Of a stretch of 64,000 bases of DNA, positions 50,861-59,229 are shown in pieces; position 1 is the first letter of the stretch; every line of letters starts with the position of its first letter. The stretch comes from an uncultured Eubacteriales bacterium (GTDB lineage Bacteria; Bacillota; Clostridia; Oscillospirales; Acutalibacteraceae): assembly GCA_934446475.1 (NCBI GenBank), contig CAKSEH010000006.1, positions 24,431 to 88,430 of the forward strand, read 5' to 3'. The notes under the pieces were generated by a model. It saw nothing but the letters and a program-made list of their open reading frames with translations. It was not told where the DNA came from and did no database searches. A program made the position numbers and the translations under genes.

Positions 50861-51275
50861 TTATAACTTCCACCTCATAACTGCCGTTGCCCGATATGAC
50901 GGATTTAACATTTTCCGCAGATTCGGTCGTTACAACCGTTACCTTAATAATTATTATGCTGCCGTCGTCCGCTTTATCCGTTAAAACGGTTAATTTTGAA
51001 AAGTTTATTCCTGATTTTTCGAGCGCCCGTTCAAAGACCATTCTTGACGCCTCTGCTGCGGCTCCCGCAGATACGCTCTGCGTTTCATCGGTGCTTATTT
51101 TAAAGCTTATATTTCCTATACCTGAAAAACAGGATATAACGCAACAAACAAGACAAAGACAAAACACATATTTAACGGACTTTTCAAACGCTCCTTTCGG
51201 ACATATCAGATAAAGTCCGCCGAGAGCAACACATCCTACACAAAACGCCGCAATAAAAGAACTTATCGCACCCAT
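50853..51275 (-). CDS. spoIIIAF: Stage III sporulation protein AF
   Basis: A 140-residue protein with two N-terminal helices (FIAAFCVGCVALGGLYLI and YVFCLCLVCCVISCFSGI) and a C-terminal ring-building motif domain (RMVFERALEKSGINF, IIIIKVTVVTTESAENV). ATG 51275 lies right after the spoIIIAE stop with GGTGG as ribosome-binding site; the longer open frame to 51359 would run inside spoIIIAE. Confidence 0.9.
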   Translation of the reverse strand: MGAISSFIAAFCVGCVALGGLYLICPKGAFEKSVKYVFCLCLVCCVISCFSGIGNISFKISTDETQSVSAGAAAEASRMVFERALEKSGINFSKLTVLTDKADDGSIIIIKVTVVTTESAENVKSVISGNGSYEVEVINE

Positions 51276-51276
51276 A

Positions 51277-52389
51277 TCAACCACCTGCCGAAATAACGAC
51301 TGTAAGGCATATAGCAAACATACCGAAAATAAGCAAAAGTGCTCCGCAAAGAACCGCAAGCATAGCGTCCACAGCCTTCATAAGGCCTGCAAATTTAGGT
51401 ATGCCGAACATCTCGGAAAGCGCCCTGCAAAGACTCAGCGTCACCCTCCAGATAAGAAGCTCGCATATAATCGGGAGCATCATAACAGATAAAGCAAAGA
51501 CAGCATATACTCCCGCTGTCGAACGCAGCAGCGACATCGAAGAGTATATCGTCGACGCAGCTTCCGAAAGTGCCGCACCTGCTACCGGCACGCTCGTTCC
51601 CACTATAAATTTTGTTGTTTTTATCGCAAGAGAATCGGTTGCGGAATTAACGGCGGTTTGGATACCGAGTATTCCCGAAAATATAACCGTAACAAAGGAC
51701 ATTGCCCCGGTCGATATTTTTTTAACGGTCTCCGAAATACCCGAACCTCCGATAAGAGGAGATACGCTTTCGCAAAGGCTTAAACTGAGATAGGAGCCCG
51801 TAAGCGGCAAAAGTGCAAAAGAGGCAAATGCGGAAATACCTTCGGCCGCCGCAAGCAAAACGGCACTCATTGAAGCAGATGTAAGCGCTTGTCCCGAAAG
51901 TGCTGTCACAGCAGCAAAAACCGGTATAAACGCCAGCATAAATGTGCAGCAGCCCTTAGCTGTATCTGCGGCGGCCGCAACGCATTGCCAAACATCGGTT
52001 ATTATAATTGCGGCACAGGCAAGTACTGCCGCATAAAGCGCCGGAGCAAATCTAACGTTATCCGAGCCGAAGGCTGTCATTGCCGCAGTTATCAGTATCA
52101 CCGCAATGAGAGACGCTCCCGACCTCAAAGGTCTTTTCATACCGCTTTGCAAAAAGTTTGAAATGTGGGTAAAAACATTCTCTGCCGACAGTGAATTTAC
52201 CCAATCTCCGTTTTGCGGAGTTATTCCGTAACTTGATAGATAATCCGAAGTATCCTCTTCAAGGGACTCCTCAATGCTTCCCATATCTATTGAATCATAA
52301 AGTTCTTCGTTTGCATCGGCAAATACGGGAACGGAAAAGATGAGTAAAAGAGAAATAACGGCTGTTATTACACGAATATATTTTTTCAT
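51277..52389 (-). CDS. spoIIIAE: Stage III sporulation protein AE
   Basis: A polytopic membrane protein of 370 residues with a signal-like N-terminus (VISLLLIFSVPVFA) and about eight helices, including the conserved GILGIQTAVNSATDSLAIKTTKFI segment spread over residues 230-255 and RSTAGVYAVFALSVMMLPI. SpoIIIAE is thought to be the central export-gate-like component of the complex. ATG 52389 overlaps the spoIIIAD stop (ATGA); the longer frame lies inside spoIIIAD. Confidence 0.94.
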   Translation of the reverse strand: MKKYIRVITAVISLLLIFSVPVFADANEELYDSIDMGSIEESLEEDTSDYLSSYGITPQNGDWVNSLSAENVFTHISNFLQSGMKRPLRSGASLIAVILITAAMTAFGSDNVRFAPALYAAVLACAAIIITDVWQCVAAAADTAKGCCTFMLAFIPVFAAVTALSGQALTSASMSAVLLAAAEGISAFASFALLPLTGSYLSLSLCESVSPLIGGSGISETVKKISTGAMSFVTVIFSGILGIQTAVNSATDSLAIKTTKFIVGTSVPVAGAALSEAASTIYSSMSLLRSTAGVYAVFALSVMMLPIICELLIWRVTLSLCRALSEMFGIPKFAGLMKAVDAMLAVLCGALLLIFGMFAICLTVVISAGG

Positions 52390-52781
52390 AGCTTTGCAAT
52401 ACTGAGCGCCGTCTGCACGATTCCGGTCATCATAGGAACAGATATCAGAAAAACCGCACAGCGACCCGCAAATTCCGCCTTTGCCGCTATTGAGTTCTGC
52501 CCGAAATCCCGACAAACATCCGCTACAAATCCCGATATATACGCAATTCCGAGGGATTTAAGCGCTGCGGCAAAGTATTCGCTCTCGCTTCCCGTAGTTT
52601 CAAAAAGCCCGTTTAACACCCCTATCGCAGGGAACACATACTTAATCACCGCAACAAATGTTATGCATACAGCCGCTATAACAGCCGTCATTGCGGCGAC
52701 ACGGTTAAAGCCGTCAAGCAAAACGGCACTTACAGCCGCAAGTATCAGAATTGCAAGCGTTTTTATAAGCAATTCACTCAT
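52386..52781 (-). CDS. spoIIIAD: Stage III sporulation protein AD
   Basis: A 131-residue membrane protein with four helices (ILILAAVSAVLLDGF, MTAVIAAVCITFVAVI, SLGIAYISGFVADVCRDFG, AVFLISVPMMTGIVQTAL). SpoIIIAD is a channel platform component; the GFVADVCRDFGQNSIAAK loop is typical. It overlaps spoIIIAC and spoIIIAE by 4 bp each. Confidence 0.93.
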   Translation of the reverse strand: MSELLIKTLAILILAAVSAVLLDGFNRVAAMTAVIAAVCITFVAVIKYVFPAIGVLNGLFETTGSESEYFAAALKSLGIAYISGFVADVCRDFGQNSIAAKAEFAGRCAVFLISVPMMTGIVQTALSIAKL

Positions 52782-52972
52782 AATCCGAAGAGGTCCTTTA
52801 CAGTGGTAAAAAGGTCCGATATGGCTCCTACTATCATCAGCAGCACCACTACAAGTCCGGCGAGAGTTGTAAGCATAGCCTGCTCTTCCCTTCCCGAACG
52901 CACAAGCAGCTGGTTTAAAACCGTAACTATTATTCCGATCGCCGCTATCTTAAATATGAAATCAACATCCAT
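52778..52972 (-). CDS. spoIIIAC: Stage III sporulation protein AC
   Basis: A 64-residue protein with two helices (FIFKIAAIGIIVTVLNQLLV and LAGLVVVLLMIVGAISDLF) and the conserved RSGREEQAMLTT loop between them. It is the smallest channel platform protein and overlaps spoIIIAD by 4 bp. Confidence 0.93.
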   Translation of the reverse strand: MDVDFIFKIAAIGIIVTVLNQLLVRSGREEQAMLTTLAGLVVVLLMIVGAISDLFTTVKDLFGL

Positions 52973-52989
52973 TTATTTCTCCTGCCTTC

Positions 52990-53448
52990 TTATATCAACA
53001 TTATTGCTCCGCAAAGTCCTACCGAAATTCCGCAAACACGCCATATTTTGCTTTTTTGGCTGATTTTAAGGGTTGCTTCTTCAATCTTTTTTGAAATAAG
53101 CCCGATACAAAGTTCGGTTCTTGAGATTTCGTCCTCAGCGCTTTTACTGCCGAATTCCGAAAAAAAATCATTAAGAATACCCTTATCGGACTCCGAAAGA
53201 ATACATCCTTCGCATAACATTTTTCCGCTTTCGATTTTTATGCTGTCGCACTCTGCAAAGCATTTTTTATAAATTGTTTCGGTTTCCTCGGGTATGTGTG
53301 ATATGTAAATCTTAAGCGATCCGAGAGAAGCATATATTTTTTTAAGCTCCTTAAGTCTTTTTTCGGCGGAGGCAGCCTTTAAAAAGCCGAATGCCGTACT
53401 TGAAAAAAAGAAAATCATTATGCCTGCCGTTTTAATTATGTAGTACAT
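52990..53448 (-). CDS. spoIIIAB: Stage III sporulation protein AB
   Basis: A 152-residue protein with a first helix (TAGIMIFFFSSTAFGFLK), a helical cytosolic middle (LKELKKIYASLGSLKIYIS) and a final helix (ISVGLCGAIMLI). The fold resembles type II secretion GspF-like domains. It overlaps spoIIIAA by 13 bp. Confidence 0.9.
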   Translation of the reverse strand: MYYIIKTAGIMIFFFSSTAFGFLKAASAEKRLKELKKIYASLGSLKIYISHIPEETETIYKKCFAECDSIKIESGKMLCEGCILSESDKGILNDFFSEFGSKSAEDEISRTELCIGLISKKIEEATLKISQKSKIWRVCGISVGLCGAIMLI

Positions 53449-54365
53449 AAAAATTCTCTTGCCTCCGCTATTTCCGGCGCCTTACCGACTTCGGGACTTA
53501 AAACCGCTATTTTAGAAATCGCCCTCGTTTCAAGCAGATCCTTTATTATACTGCGCCTTAATATATCTTCCTTTGAACCGGCATGAACCGTTGTGATAAT
53601 ACCGACTCCGCTGTGGAAACATTCCGATACTTTTTCCAGTTCGGCGGCAGTTCCTATTTCGTCAAAGGCAATAATATCCGGAAAGAGCGTTCTTAAGGCT
53701 ATTTGTGTGCCGAGAGCTTTATCGTGGCTCATAATAATATCGGTGTTTTCGCCGAGATCGTTTGAACTTTCCCCCGCATAACTTCCTGAAAGCTCACCTC
53801 TTGAATCAATAACCGCTATTCTGTAATATTTTCCGGTTATTCCTGACGAAAGCTGTCTTATCATATCTCTGAGCATAGTTGTTTTTCCGCTTCCCGGAGG
53901 TCCCGCTATGAGAAAACCGCCGCCTGAATAAGAGCCGACGAGTTTTCCTGCACAGCCTCTTATATCGTGGGATATTCTTATATTTACGGAAGAAACATCG
54001 CTTATTATCCCGCTTTCGTTCAAAGTTCCGCAAATTCCCGCCCTATGACCGTTTCTCATCATTATATAACCGTTTTTAAGTTCTGATTCGTGGGCATAAA
54101 CGGAATTTTTGCAGAGCAGTAAAAAGCTTTCTTCAAGGTCTGATTTATCCGCTCTTACGGTATCGGGACAGACAAAAGTGCTTGCCGCCCCGTTTTCCAG
54201 CAAAAACAAAGGTCTTCCCTTTACGGTAAGTGCTACCGGTTGTCCGGTGCGAAGTCTTATCTCCTCTACAGAGGACTTGATATCATCGGATAAAAATTCA
54301 AGTTTTCGCCTTATTTTTGCGGAAATTCCGTACAATGCGCTGTCAAAACTTATGTTTTCGTTCAT
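53436..54365 (-). CDS. spoIIIAA: Stage III sporulation protein AA (ATPase)
   Basis: The motor ATPase of the SpoIIIA-SpoIIQ complex, 309 residues. Visible are EIRLRTGQPVALTV, Walker A AGPPGSGKTTML, the Walker B-like DIIAFDEIGTAAE, and GIITTVHAGSKED. It is related to secretion ATPases. ATG 54365 is preferred because AAGGA lies eight bases before it; an ATG three codons earlier is too close. A SigE-like promoter precedes the operon (54394-54422). Confidence 0.94.
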   Translation of the reverse strand: MNENISFDSALYGISAKIRRKLEFLSDDIKSSVEEIRLRTGQPVALTVKGRPLFLLENGAASTFVCPDTVRADKSDLEESFLLLCKNSVYAHESELKNGYIMMRNGHRAGICGTLNESGIISDVSSVNIRISHDIRGCAGKLVGSYSGGGFLIAGPPGSGKTTMLRDMIRQLSSGITGKYYRIAVIDSRGELSGSYAGESSNDLGENTDIIMSHDKALGTQIALRTLFPDIIAFDEIGTAAELEKVSECFHSGVGIITTVHAGSKEDILRRSIIKDLLETRAISKIAVLSPEVGKAPEIAEAREFLCTT

Positions 54366-54393
54366 ATTTTTCATCCTTTCATCCGCCTGTTAA

Positions 54394-54422
54394 ATCTTAT
54401 GAATCGGTTGTCCCTATTATTA
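54394..54422 (-). promoter_or_regulatory. Candidate SigE promoter of the spoIIIA operon
   Basis: On the minus strand TAATAAT (54422-54416) is followed after 14 bases by CATAAGAT (54401-54394), against the SigE consensus KMATATT-N14-CATACANT. The -35 matches at six of seven and the -10 at the CATA and final T positions. Confidence 0.5.
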
Positions 54423-54457
54423 CTGTGAAAAAATTATCGAAAAAAGTTCGAAAATAC

Positions 54458-54486
54458 TTGTTAATTAGTGATAAATATGCTATACT
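54458..54486 (+). promoter_or_regulatory. Sigma-A promoter of the hydrogenase operon
   Basis: TTGTTA (54458-54463), 17 bases, TATACT (54481-54486). The leader to hydC is about 75 bases; AGGAGG is at 54554-54559. Confidence 0.7.
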
Positions 54487-54568
54487 CTTAAGGTATAGTT
54501 GGTATATTTATATCAATATATCTTATTCCGCTTTGTTCGGAATAAAATCAACGAGGAGGATTTCGTTA

Positions 54569-55066
54569 ATGAAGAAGAAGATCAGCAATATTCCCTTCAA
54601 AGGCACTGCAGAGCAGGAAGTTAGGCTTCAGCAGGTCATTGCGGAAAATAAGCATGACAAGAGCAATCTTATGGTTGTTATGCAGAAGGCCCAGGATATT
54701 TACGGCTATCTGCCTTTTGAAGTGCAGAATATGATAGCCGAAGGTATGGAAGTGCCGCTTGAAAAGGTTTACGGCGTTTCAACATTTTATGCTCAGTTTT
54801 CTCTTTCCCCGAAAGGACAGTACAATATTTCGGTATGTCTCGGAACAGCCTGCTATGTTAAAGGTTCGGGCGATATATTTGACAAAATAAGCGAAAAGCT
54901 CGGCATCGGTGCCGATGAATGTACTCCGGACGGTAAATTTTCTCTTACTGCCTGTCGCTGTATAGGCGCTTGCGGTCTCGCTCCCGTACTTACCGTAAAC
55001 GACGAGGTTTACGGCCGTCTTACCGTTGACGATGTTGACGGTATACTTGCAAAATACGGAGAATAA
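54569..55066 (+). CDS. hydC: NADH-dependent [FeFe]-hydrogenase subunit C (NuoE-like)
   Basis: A 165-residue thioredoxin-fold [2Fe-2S] subunit related to NuoE: YGYLPFEVQNMIAEGM, VYGVSTFYAQFSL, and the ligand pattern CLGTAC..., CRCIGACG. With HydB and HydA it forms the electron-bifurcating trimer that couples NADH and ferredoxin to H2. ATG 54569 follows AGGAGG; the longer open frame upstream has no ribosome-binding site. It starts the operon. Confidence 0.92.
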   Translation: MKKKISNIPFKGTAEQEVRLQQVIAENKHDKSNLMVVMQKAQDIYGYLPFEVQNMIAEGMEVPLEKVYGVSTFYAQFSLSPKGQYNISVCLGTACYVKGSGDIFDKISEKLGIGADECTPDGKFSLTACRCIGACGLAPVLTVNDEVYGRLTVDDVDGILAKYGE

Positions 55067-55101
55067 TCGCATAGATTTCTTGTGAAGGAGCAGGTATTTT
55101 T

Positions 55102-55458
55102 ATGAAGATAATCACCATAAAAGAGCTGCTTTGCGCAGATGTTATCTGCGGTGAGGATATGCTCGGGACACACGTTTATTCCGCCTGCGGAAGCGATATG
55201 ATGAGCGATGTCCTCGCTTATGTTAAAGACCAAGCGGTACTGCTTACGGGTCTTGTAAATCCTCAGGTTGTGAGAACGGCTGAAATGATGGATATGAAAT
55301 GTATCGTTTTCGTCCGCTCAAAGCTCCCCTCCGAGGAAATGATACAGCTTGCAAAGGATTGCGGAATAGTTTTGCTGGCAACTAAAAAGCGGATGTATGA
55401 AGCCTGCGGCCTGCTTTACAGCAACGGTCTCGTCGGAAACAAGGTGAAAAATGGCTGA
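55102..55458 (+). CDS. DRTGG-domain protein (first of two)
   Basis: A 118-residue protein with the DRTGG-like fold (IITIKELLCADVICGEDML, VYSACGSDMMSDVLAYVKDQ, ALVNPQVVRTAEMM-like core). DRTGG domains occur in HPr kinase and pyrophosphatase-like regulators, and free-standing copies are regularly found in hydrogenase operons with unknown role. It overlaps the next gene by 8 bp. A regulatory or ligand-sensing function is inferred. Confidence 0.8.
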   Translation: MKIITIKELLCADVICGEDMLGTHVYSACGSDMMSDVLAYVKDQAVLLTGLVNPQVVRTAEMMDMKCIVFVRSKLPSEEMIQLAKDCGIVLLATKKRMYEACGLLYSNGLVGNKVKNG

Positions 55459-55879
55459 AGCGGTCAAATTCCACTTTGATGTTGACGGCTCGGATTTCGT
55501 CTCTGCCGGTCAGGCTTCGGTTGCGGTAAAGAAAAATCTTCGGCAGCTCGGAATTTCTCCCGATGTTATCCGAAGAGTATCGATCGCAATGTATGAAGGC
55601 GAAATAAATATGGTTATCCACGCAGGGGGCGGAACAGCGGATGTTACCGTCACCGAAGACTTTATCGAAATTCTGCTTAAAGACAGCGGTCCCGGAATCA
55701 AGGATATCGGTAAAGCTATGCAGGAGGGTTATTCCACCGCAACGGATAATATAAGATCGCTTGGATTCGGAGCAGGAATGGGACTTCCGAATATGAAAAG
55801 ATACAGCGATTTTATGGATATAAAATCACAAGTGGGCAAAGGAACCGAAATAATTATGAAGGTTTTCATCAACAGCTGA
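55451..55879 (+). CDS. GHKL ATPase, RsbW/SpoIIAB-like
   Basis: A 142-residue stand-alone HATPase domain: VSIAMYEGEINMVIHAGGG (N box), LKDSGPGIKDI (G1 box), GFGAGMGLPNMKR (G2 box) and GTEIIMKVF. It resembles anti-sigma kinases of the RsbW/SpoIIAB group. No receiver, HisKA or sigma factor gene lies beside it, so its protein partner is unknown. Its place in the operon suggests it transmits the state of the neighbouring hydrogenase-like sensor. Confidence 0.85.
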   Translation: MAEAVKFHFDVDGSDFVSAGQASVAVKKNLRQLGISPDVIRRVSIAMYEGEINMVIHAGGGTADVTVTEDFIEILLKDSGPGIKDIGKAMQEGYSTATDNIRSLGFGAGMGLPNMKRYSDFMDIKSQVGKGTEIIMKVFINS

Positions 55880-55922
55880 ATTTTTCCTTCCTTGCCACAA
55901 TATTATTCGGCAGGTGTTTTAT

Positions 55923-57200
55923 ATGAATACATATGAACATTCCGTTTATCTCGATTCTTCAAAATGCAACGGCTGCACCACCTGTCTTAAACATTGCCCG
56001 ACCGAGGCAATAAGGATCAAAGACGGTAAGGCAGTCATAAATCAGGAACGCTGTATAGATTGCGGAGAGTGCATCAGGGTGTGTCCTTATAAAGCAAAAA
56101 GGGCAGTTTGCGATAAACTTTCCGATATTGACAGATTCAAATTTAAGATAGCACTCCCCGCCCCATCGCTCTATGCCCAGTTTGACAATCTTGACGATAT
56201 GGATTATGTTCTTGACGGGCTTTTAAAAATCGGTTTTGACGATGTTTTTGAGATTTCGGCGGCAGCTGAGCTTATCAGTGCTTACACAAGAATTTATCTG
56301 AAACAAACAGACCTTAAGCGGCCGATCATAAGCTCTGCCTGTCCCGTTGTGCTCAGGCTTATCGGGCTTAGATTTCCTTCACTTAAGGACAATATTTTAA
56401 AAATGCTTCCGCCTATGGAGCTTGCGGCTGCTCTCGCAAGAGATAAAGCCGAAAAGGAACATCCCGAGCTGACAAAAGAAGATATAGGGGTTTGTTTTAT
56501 TTCCCCGTGTCCCGCAAAGGCAAGCTATGTAAAAAACGGATTTTCCGATTATAAGAGCAAAATAGACGCTGTTATTCCGATAAGCGATGTTTATTTCAAA
56601 CTCCTTCAGGCAATGCAGCAGGAAGATACACCGCATAACATTTCAAACTCTGGAATGATAGGAATAGGATGGGCTTCTTCGGGAGGAGAAGCAACTGCGA
56701 TACTTAACGAAAGATATCTTGCGGCTGACGGTATAGATAATATCATCAAGGTTCTCGATCAGGTGGAAAACGGAAATATTCCTCCGCTTGATTTTATAGA
56801 ACTTAACGCCTGCACGGGCGGATGCGTCGGAGGGGTTCTTACAATGCAAAATCCCTTTATCGCCAAAGCAAGACTGCAGGGGCTTCGCCGTTATCTTCCC
56901 GTTTCCTGTAATTTTCTTTCAAAGGAGCAGTCGACTTCTGTTCCGGACTGCTGTATGTTTGATAAATTCCCTGTTTATCACCCAATTTCAAGGCTGAGTG
57001 ACAGCATTGCCGAATCGATGAGGATGATGGCCGATATACAAAAGCTGAGAGAAAAACTTCCCGGTATCGACTGCGGTTCCTGCGGTGCACCGAATTGCAG
57101 GGCTTTTGCGGAAGATATTATTAAGAATGAAGCCAAACTCGAAAGTTGTCTTATAAGAAACCGCTGCGGAAAGGATGATGCCGATAATGACGGTAAGTGA
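55923..57200 (+). CDS. Putative sensory [FeFe]-hydrogenase-like protein (HydS type)
   Basis: A 425-residue protein starting at ATG 55923 after AGGTG. Two [4Fe-4S] motifs (CNGCTTCLKHC, CIDCGECIRVC) lead to an H-cluster domain with SSACPVV, SPCPAKASY and NACTGGCVGG, which keep all four H-cluster Cys, but the neighbouring proton-relay Cys is Ala. The C-terminus is a [4Fe-4S] domain (GIDCGSCGAPNCRAFA). This matches putative sensory hydrogenases encoded beside HydABC (group C/D). It probably reports H2 or redox state rather than making bulk H2; there is no PAS domain in this copy. Confidence 0.82.
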   Translation: MNTYEHSVYLDSSKCNGCTTCLKHCPTEAIRIKDGKAVINQERCIDCGECIRVCPYKAKRAVCDKLSDIDRFKFKIALPAPSLYAQFDNLDDMDYVLDGLLKIGFDDVFEISAAAELISAYTRIYLKQTDLKRPIISSACPVVLRLIGLRFPSLKDNILKMLPPMELAAALARDKAEKEHPELTKEDIGVCFISPCPAKASYVKNGFSDYKSKIDAVIPISDVYFKLLQAMQQEDTPHNISNSGMIGIGWASSGGEATAILNERYLAADGIDNIIKVLDQVENGNIPPLDFIELNACTGGCVGGVLTMQNPFIAKARLQGLRRYLPVSCNFLSKEQSTSVPDCCMFDKFPVYHPISRLSDSIAESMRMMADIQKLREKLPGIDCGSCGAPNCRAFAEDIIKNEAKLESCLIRNRCGKDDADNDGK

Positions 57201-57516
57201 CCTTGTTAAGGCAGGTAACTTTAATGTTTTAAATGCTGCCGACACCGACAGAGCGGTTACGGGAGTTTATATAGGTGACCTCTTAAGTTGGGTTATGGGA
57301 AGGGCAAAAGCAGGCGATATATGGATAACAATAATGTCAAACATAAATGTTGTTGCCGTGGCTTCCCTCGCCGATGTTTCCTGCGTGATCCTTGCAGAAG
57401 GCGCAGAGCTTGACGGCGATGCGATGTCTGCCGCAAAAGAAAAGGAAATAAACATTATTAAAAGCGATTTTCCGATATATGAAACAGCCGTGATGATTTC
57501 AGAGCTTTTAAAATGA
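57187..57516 (+). CDS. DRTGG-domain protein (second)
   Basis: A 109-residue protein (TVSDLVKAGNFNVLNAAD, GVYIGDLLSWVMGRAKAGD, SLADVSCVILAEGAEL) of the same DRTGG type as the gene at 55102. ATG 57187 fits the family start; an ATG at 57175 in the same frame is possible. The start overlaps the sensory hydrogenase gene by 14 bp and its stop overlaps the PHP gene by 4 bp. It is a likely regulatory component of the operon. Confidence 0.78.
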   Translation: MTVSDLVKAGNFNVLNAADTDRAVTGVYIGDLLSWVMGRAKAGDIWITIMSNINVVAVASLADVSCVILAEGAELDGDAMSAAKEKEINIIKSDFPIYETAVMISELLK

Positions 57517-58247
57517 GCAGGGCAAGTTACGATTTTCACACACATTCCTGTCTTTCCCCCTGTGCGGACAATGACAGCACTCCTTCCGACCTTGCGGGTA
57601 TGGCATTGCTTAACGGGATAAACGTTATGGCTTTAACCGACCATAACAGCGCAAAAAACTGTCCCGCTTTTTTCAAAGCCGCAGAGCATTACGGAATAAT
57701 ACCGATAGCAGGAATGGAGCTGACCACCGCAGAGGATATACATATGATTTGTCTCTTTGAGGAGCTTGACGGTGCGCTTTCTTTTGAAGAATATCTCGAC
57801 AAATTTAAGACGAAGATTAAAAACCGAACCGATATTTTCGGCGATCAGCTTATTCTCGACAGCGGCGATAATGTTGTAGGCTTTGAGGAAAATTACCTTC
57901 CGATTGCCACCGCTCTTACTATAGAGGCTGCCGCAGAAGCGGTTGTCAAATACGGAGGCGTGTGTTATCCCGCTCATATAGACCGTCAGTCAAACGGAAT
58001 AATAGCGGTTTTGGGCGCTATGCCGGAATATCCCGAATTCCCCTGCGTGGAACTGAACAATTCAAGGAACAGAGAGGAATTCACCGTAAAGTACGGTCTT
58101 TCGGATAAACGAATCCTGATAAGCTCGGATGCTCACAGACTTTCGGACCTAAGAGAAGATAACGACTTTATCGAGATAATTTCCGATATAAGAGATACTT
58201 CATCTGTAAAACGGGAAATTTTCGAAATATTAAGAGGTTTAAAATGA
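57513..58247 (+). CDS. PHP-domain phosphoesterase
   Basis: A 244-residue PHP-fold protein with metal-binding motifs DFHTHSCLS, LTDHNS, GMELTT, PAHIDR and SSDAHR. PHP proteins hydrolyse phosphoesters such as histidinol phosphate or nucleotides; the substrate here is unknown. It is embedded between the second DRTGG gene and a GHKL ATPase with 4-bp overlaps on each side, a conserved arrangement in hydrogenase operons, suggesting a signalling role. Confidence 0.87.
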   Translation: MSRASYDFHTHSCLSPCADNDSTPSDLAGMALLNGINVMALTDHNSAKNCPAFFKAAEHYGIIPIAGMELTTAEDIHMICLFEELDGALSFEEYLDKFKTKIKNRTDIFGDQLILDSGDNVVGFEENYLPIATALTIEAAAEAVVKYGGVCYPAHIDRQSNGIIAVLGAMPEYPEFPCVELNNSRNREEFTVKYGLSDKRILISSDAHRLSDLREDNDFIEIISDIRDTSSVKREIFEILRGLK

Positions 58248-58792
58248 AAGAATTATCGCTGAATATTTTGGATATTGCCGAAAATTCCGTAAAGGCAGGA
58301 GCAGAGCTTACTAAAATAACGATAAACGAGCAGGGAAATAATCTTACCTTGACGATTGAGGATGACGGCTGCGGAATGTCTCCCGAAATTTTAAAGTGTG
58401 TTACAAATCCTTTTTACACAACAAGAACGACCCGTAAAGTGGGAATGGGACTTCCGCTTCTTAAAATGGAAGCCGAACAGACAGGCGGAAAAATGGAAAT
58501 AACTTCGGTTACCGCAGAGGAGTCTTCCGAAAATCACGGGACGACGGTAACGGCGGTTTTCAATAAAGACCACATAGACTTTACCCCTTTAGGCGATGTG
58601 AGCGAATCGGTGATAACGCTTATTCAGGGACATCCCGATTCAAATTTTCTGTTCACACATAAAATCGGTGAAAAAAATATTTCTCTTGATACAAGAGAAA
58701 TTAAAAAGGAACTCGGAGATATCCCATTAAATTGTTACGATGTTATAAGTTGGATACGGGAGTATTTAAAAGAGCAATACGACCTGTGTTGA
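58244..58792 (+). CDS. GHKL-type ATPase (histidine-kinase-like)
   Basis: A 182-residue ATPase with NILDIAENSVKAGA (N box), IEDDGCGMSPEI (G1), VGMGLPLLKMEAEQTGG (G2) and a C-terminal extension of about 70 residues without recognised motifs. It has no dimerisation or phospho-acceptor His domain. Its gene overlaps the PHP gene by 4 bp. Together with the RsbW-like ATPase upstream, it makes two regulatory ATPases in one hydrogenase operon. Confidence 0.85.
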   Translation: MKELSLNILDIAENSVKAGAELTKITINEQGNNLTLTIEDDGCGMSPEILKCVTNPFYTTRTTRKVGMGLPLLKMEAEQTGGKMEITSVTAEESSENHGTTVTAVFNKDHIDFTPLGDVSESVITLIQGHPDSNFLFTHKIGEKNISLDTREIKKELGDIPLNCYDVISWIREYLKEQYDLC

Positions 58793-58841
58793 ACCTGATA
58801 CATAAAATCAAACAAAGCAAATCAATGAAAGGAAGAAATAT

Positions 58842-59213
58842 ATGAAATCTTTGGCAGAGCTTAAAGCTATCAAGGAAAAAATGAAAGACAAGGTTATTCT
58901 TCGTGAAGGCGTAGAATCGACAAGAGTTGTCGTCGGTATGGCAACCTGCGGTATAGCGGCAGGAGCAAGACCGGTACTGAACGCCTTTGTCGAAGCGGTA
59001 AATGCCGAGGGTCTTAATGAGAAGGTTACCGTTTCTCAGACAGGCTGCGTAGGAATTTGTCAGCTTGAACCTATCGTTGAGGTATACGAAAACGGCAAAG
59101 ACAAGGTGACCTATGTTAAAATGACCGCTGATAAAGCAAAGCGGGTAGTTGAAGAGCATCTTAAGGGCGGCAAGGTAGTAAGCGAATACACCGTAGCTGC
59201 CGATAAGGCATAA
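58842..59213 (+). CDS. Thioredoxin-like [2Fe-2S] ferredoxin
   Basis: A 123-residue protein with GMATCGIAAGARPVLNAF and VSQTGCVGICQLEP, the thioredoxin-like ferredoxin fold also seen at the start of HydB. Proteins of this kind accompany clostridial and Thermoanaerobacter hydrogenase trimers (sometimes named HydD). It is 16 bp upstream of hydB, and may pass electrons or stabilise the complex. Confidence 0.87.
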   Translation: MKSLAELKAIKEKMKDKVILREGVESTRVVVGMATCGIAAGARPVLNAFVEAVNAEGLNEKVTVSQTGCVGICQLEPIVEVYENGKDKVTYVKMTADKAKRVVEEHLKGGKVVSEYTVAADKA

Positions 59214-59229
59214 TTGGAGGTATAAATTT

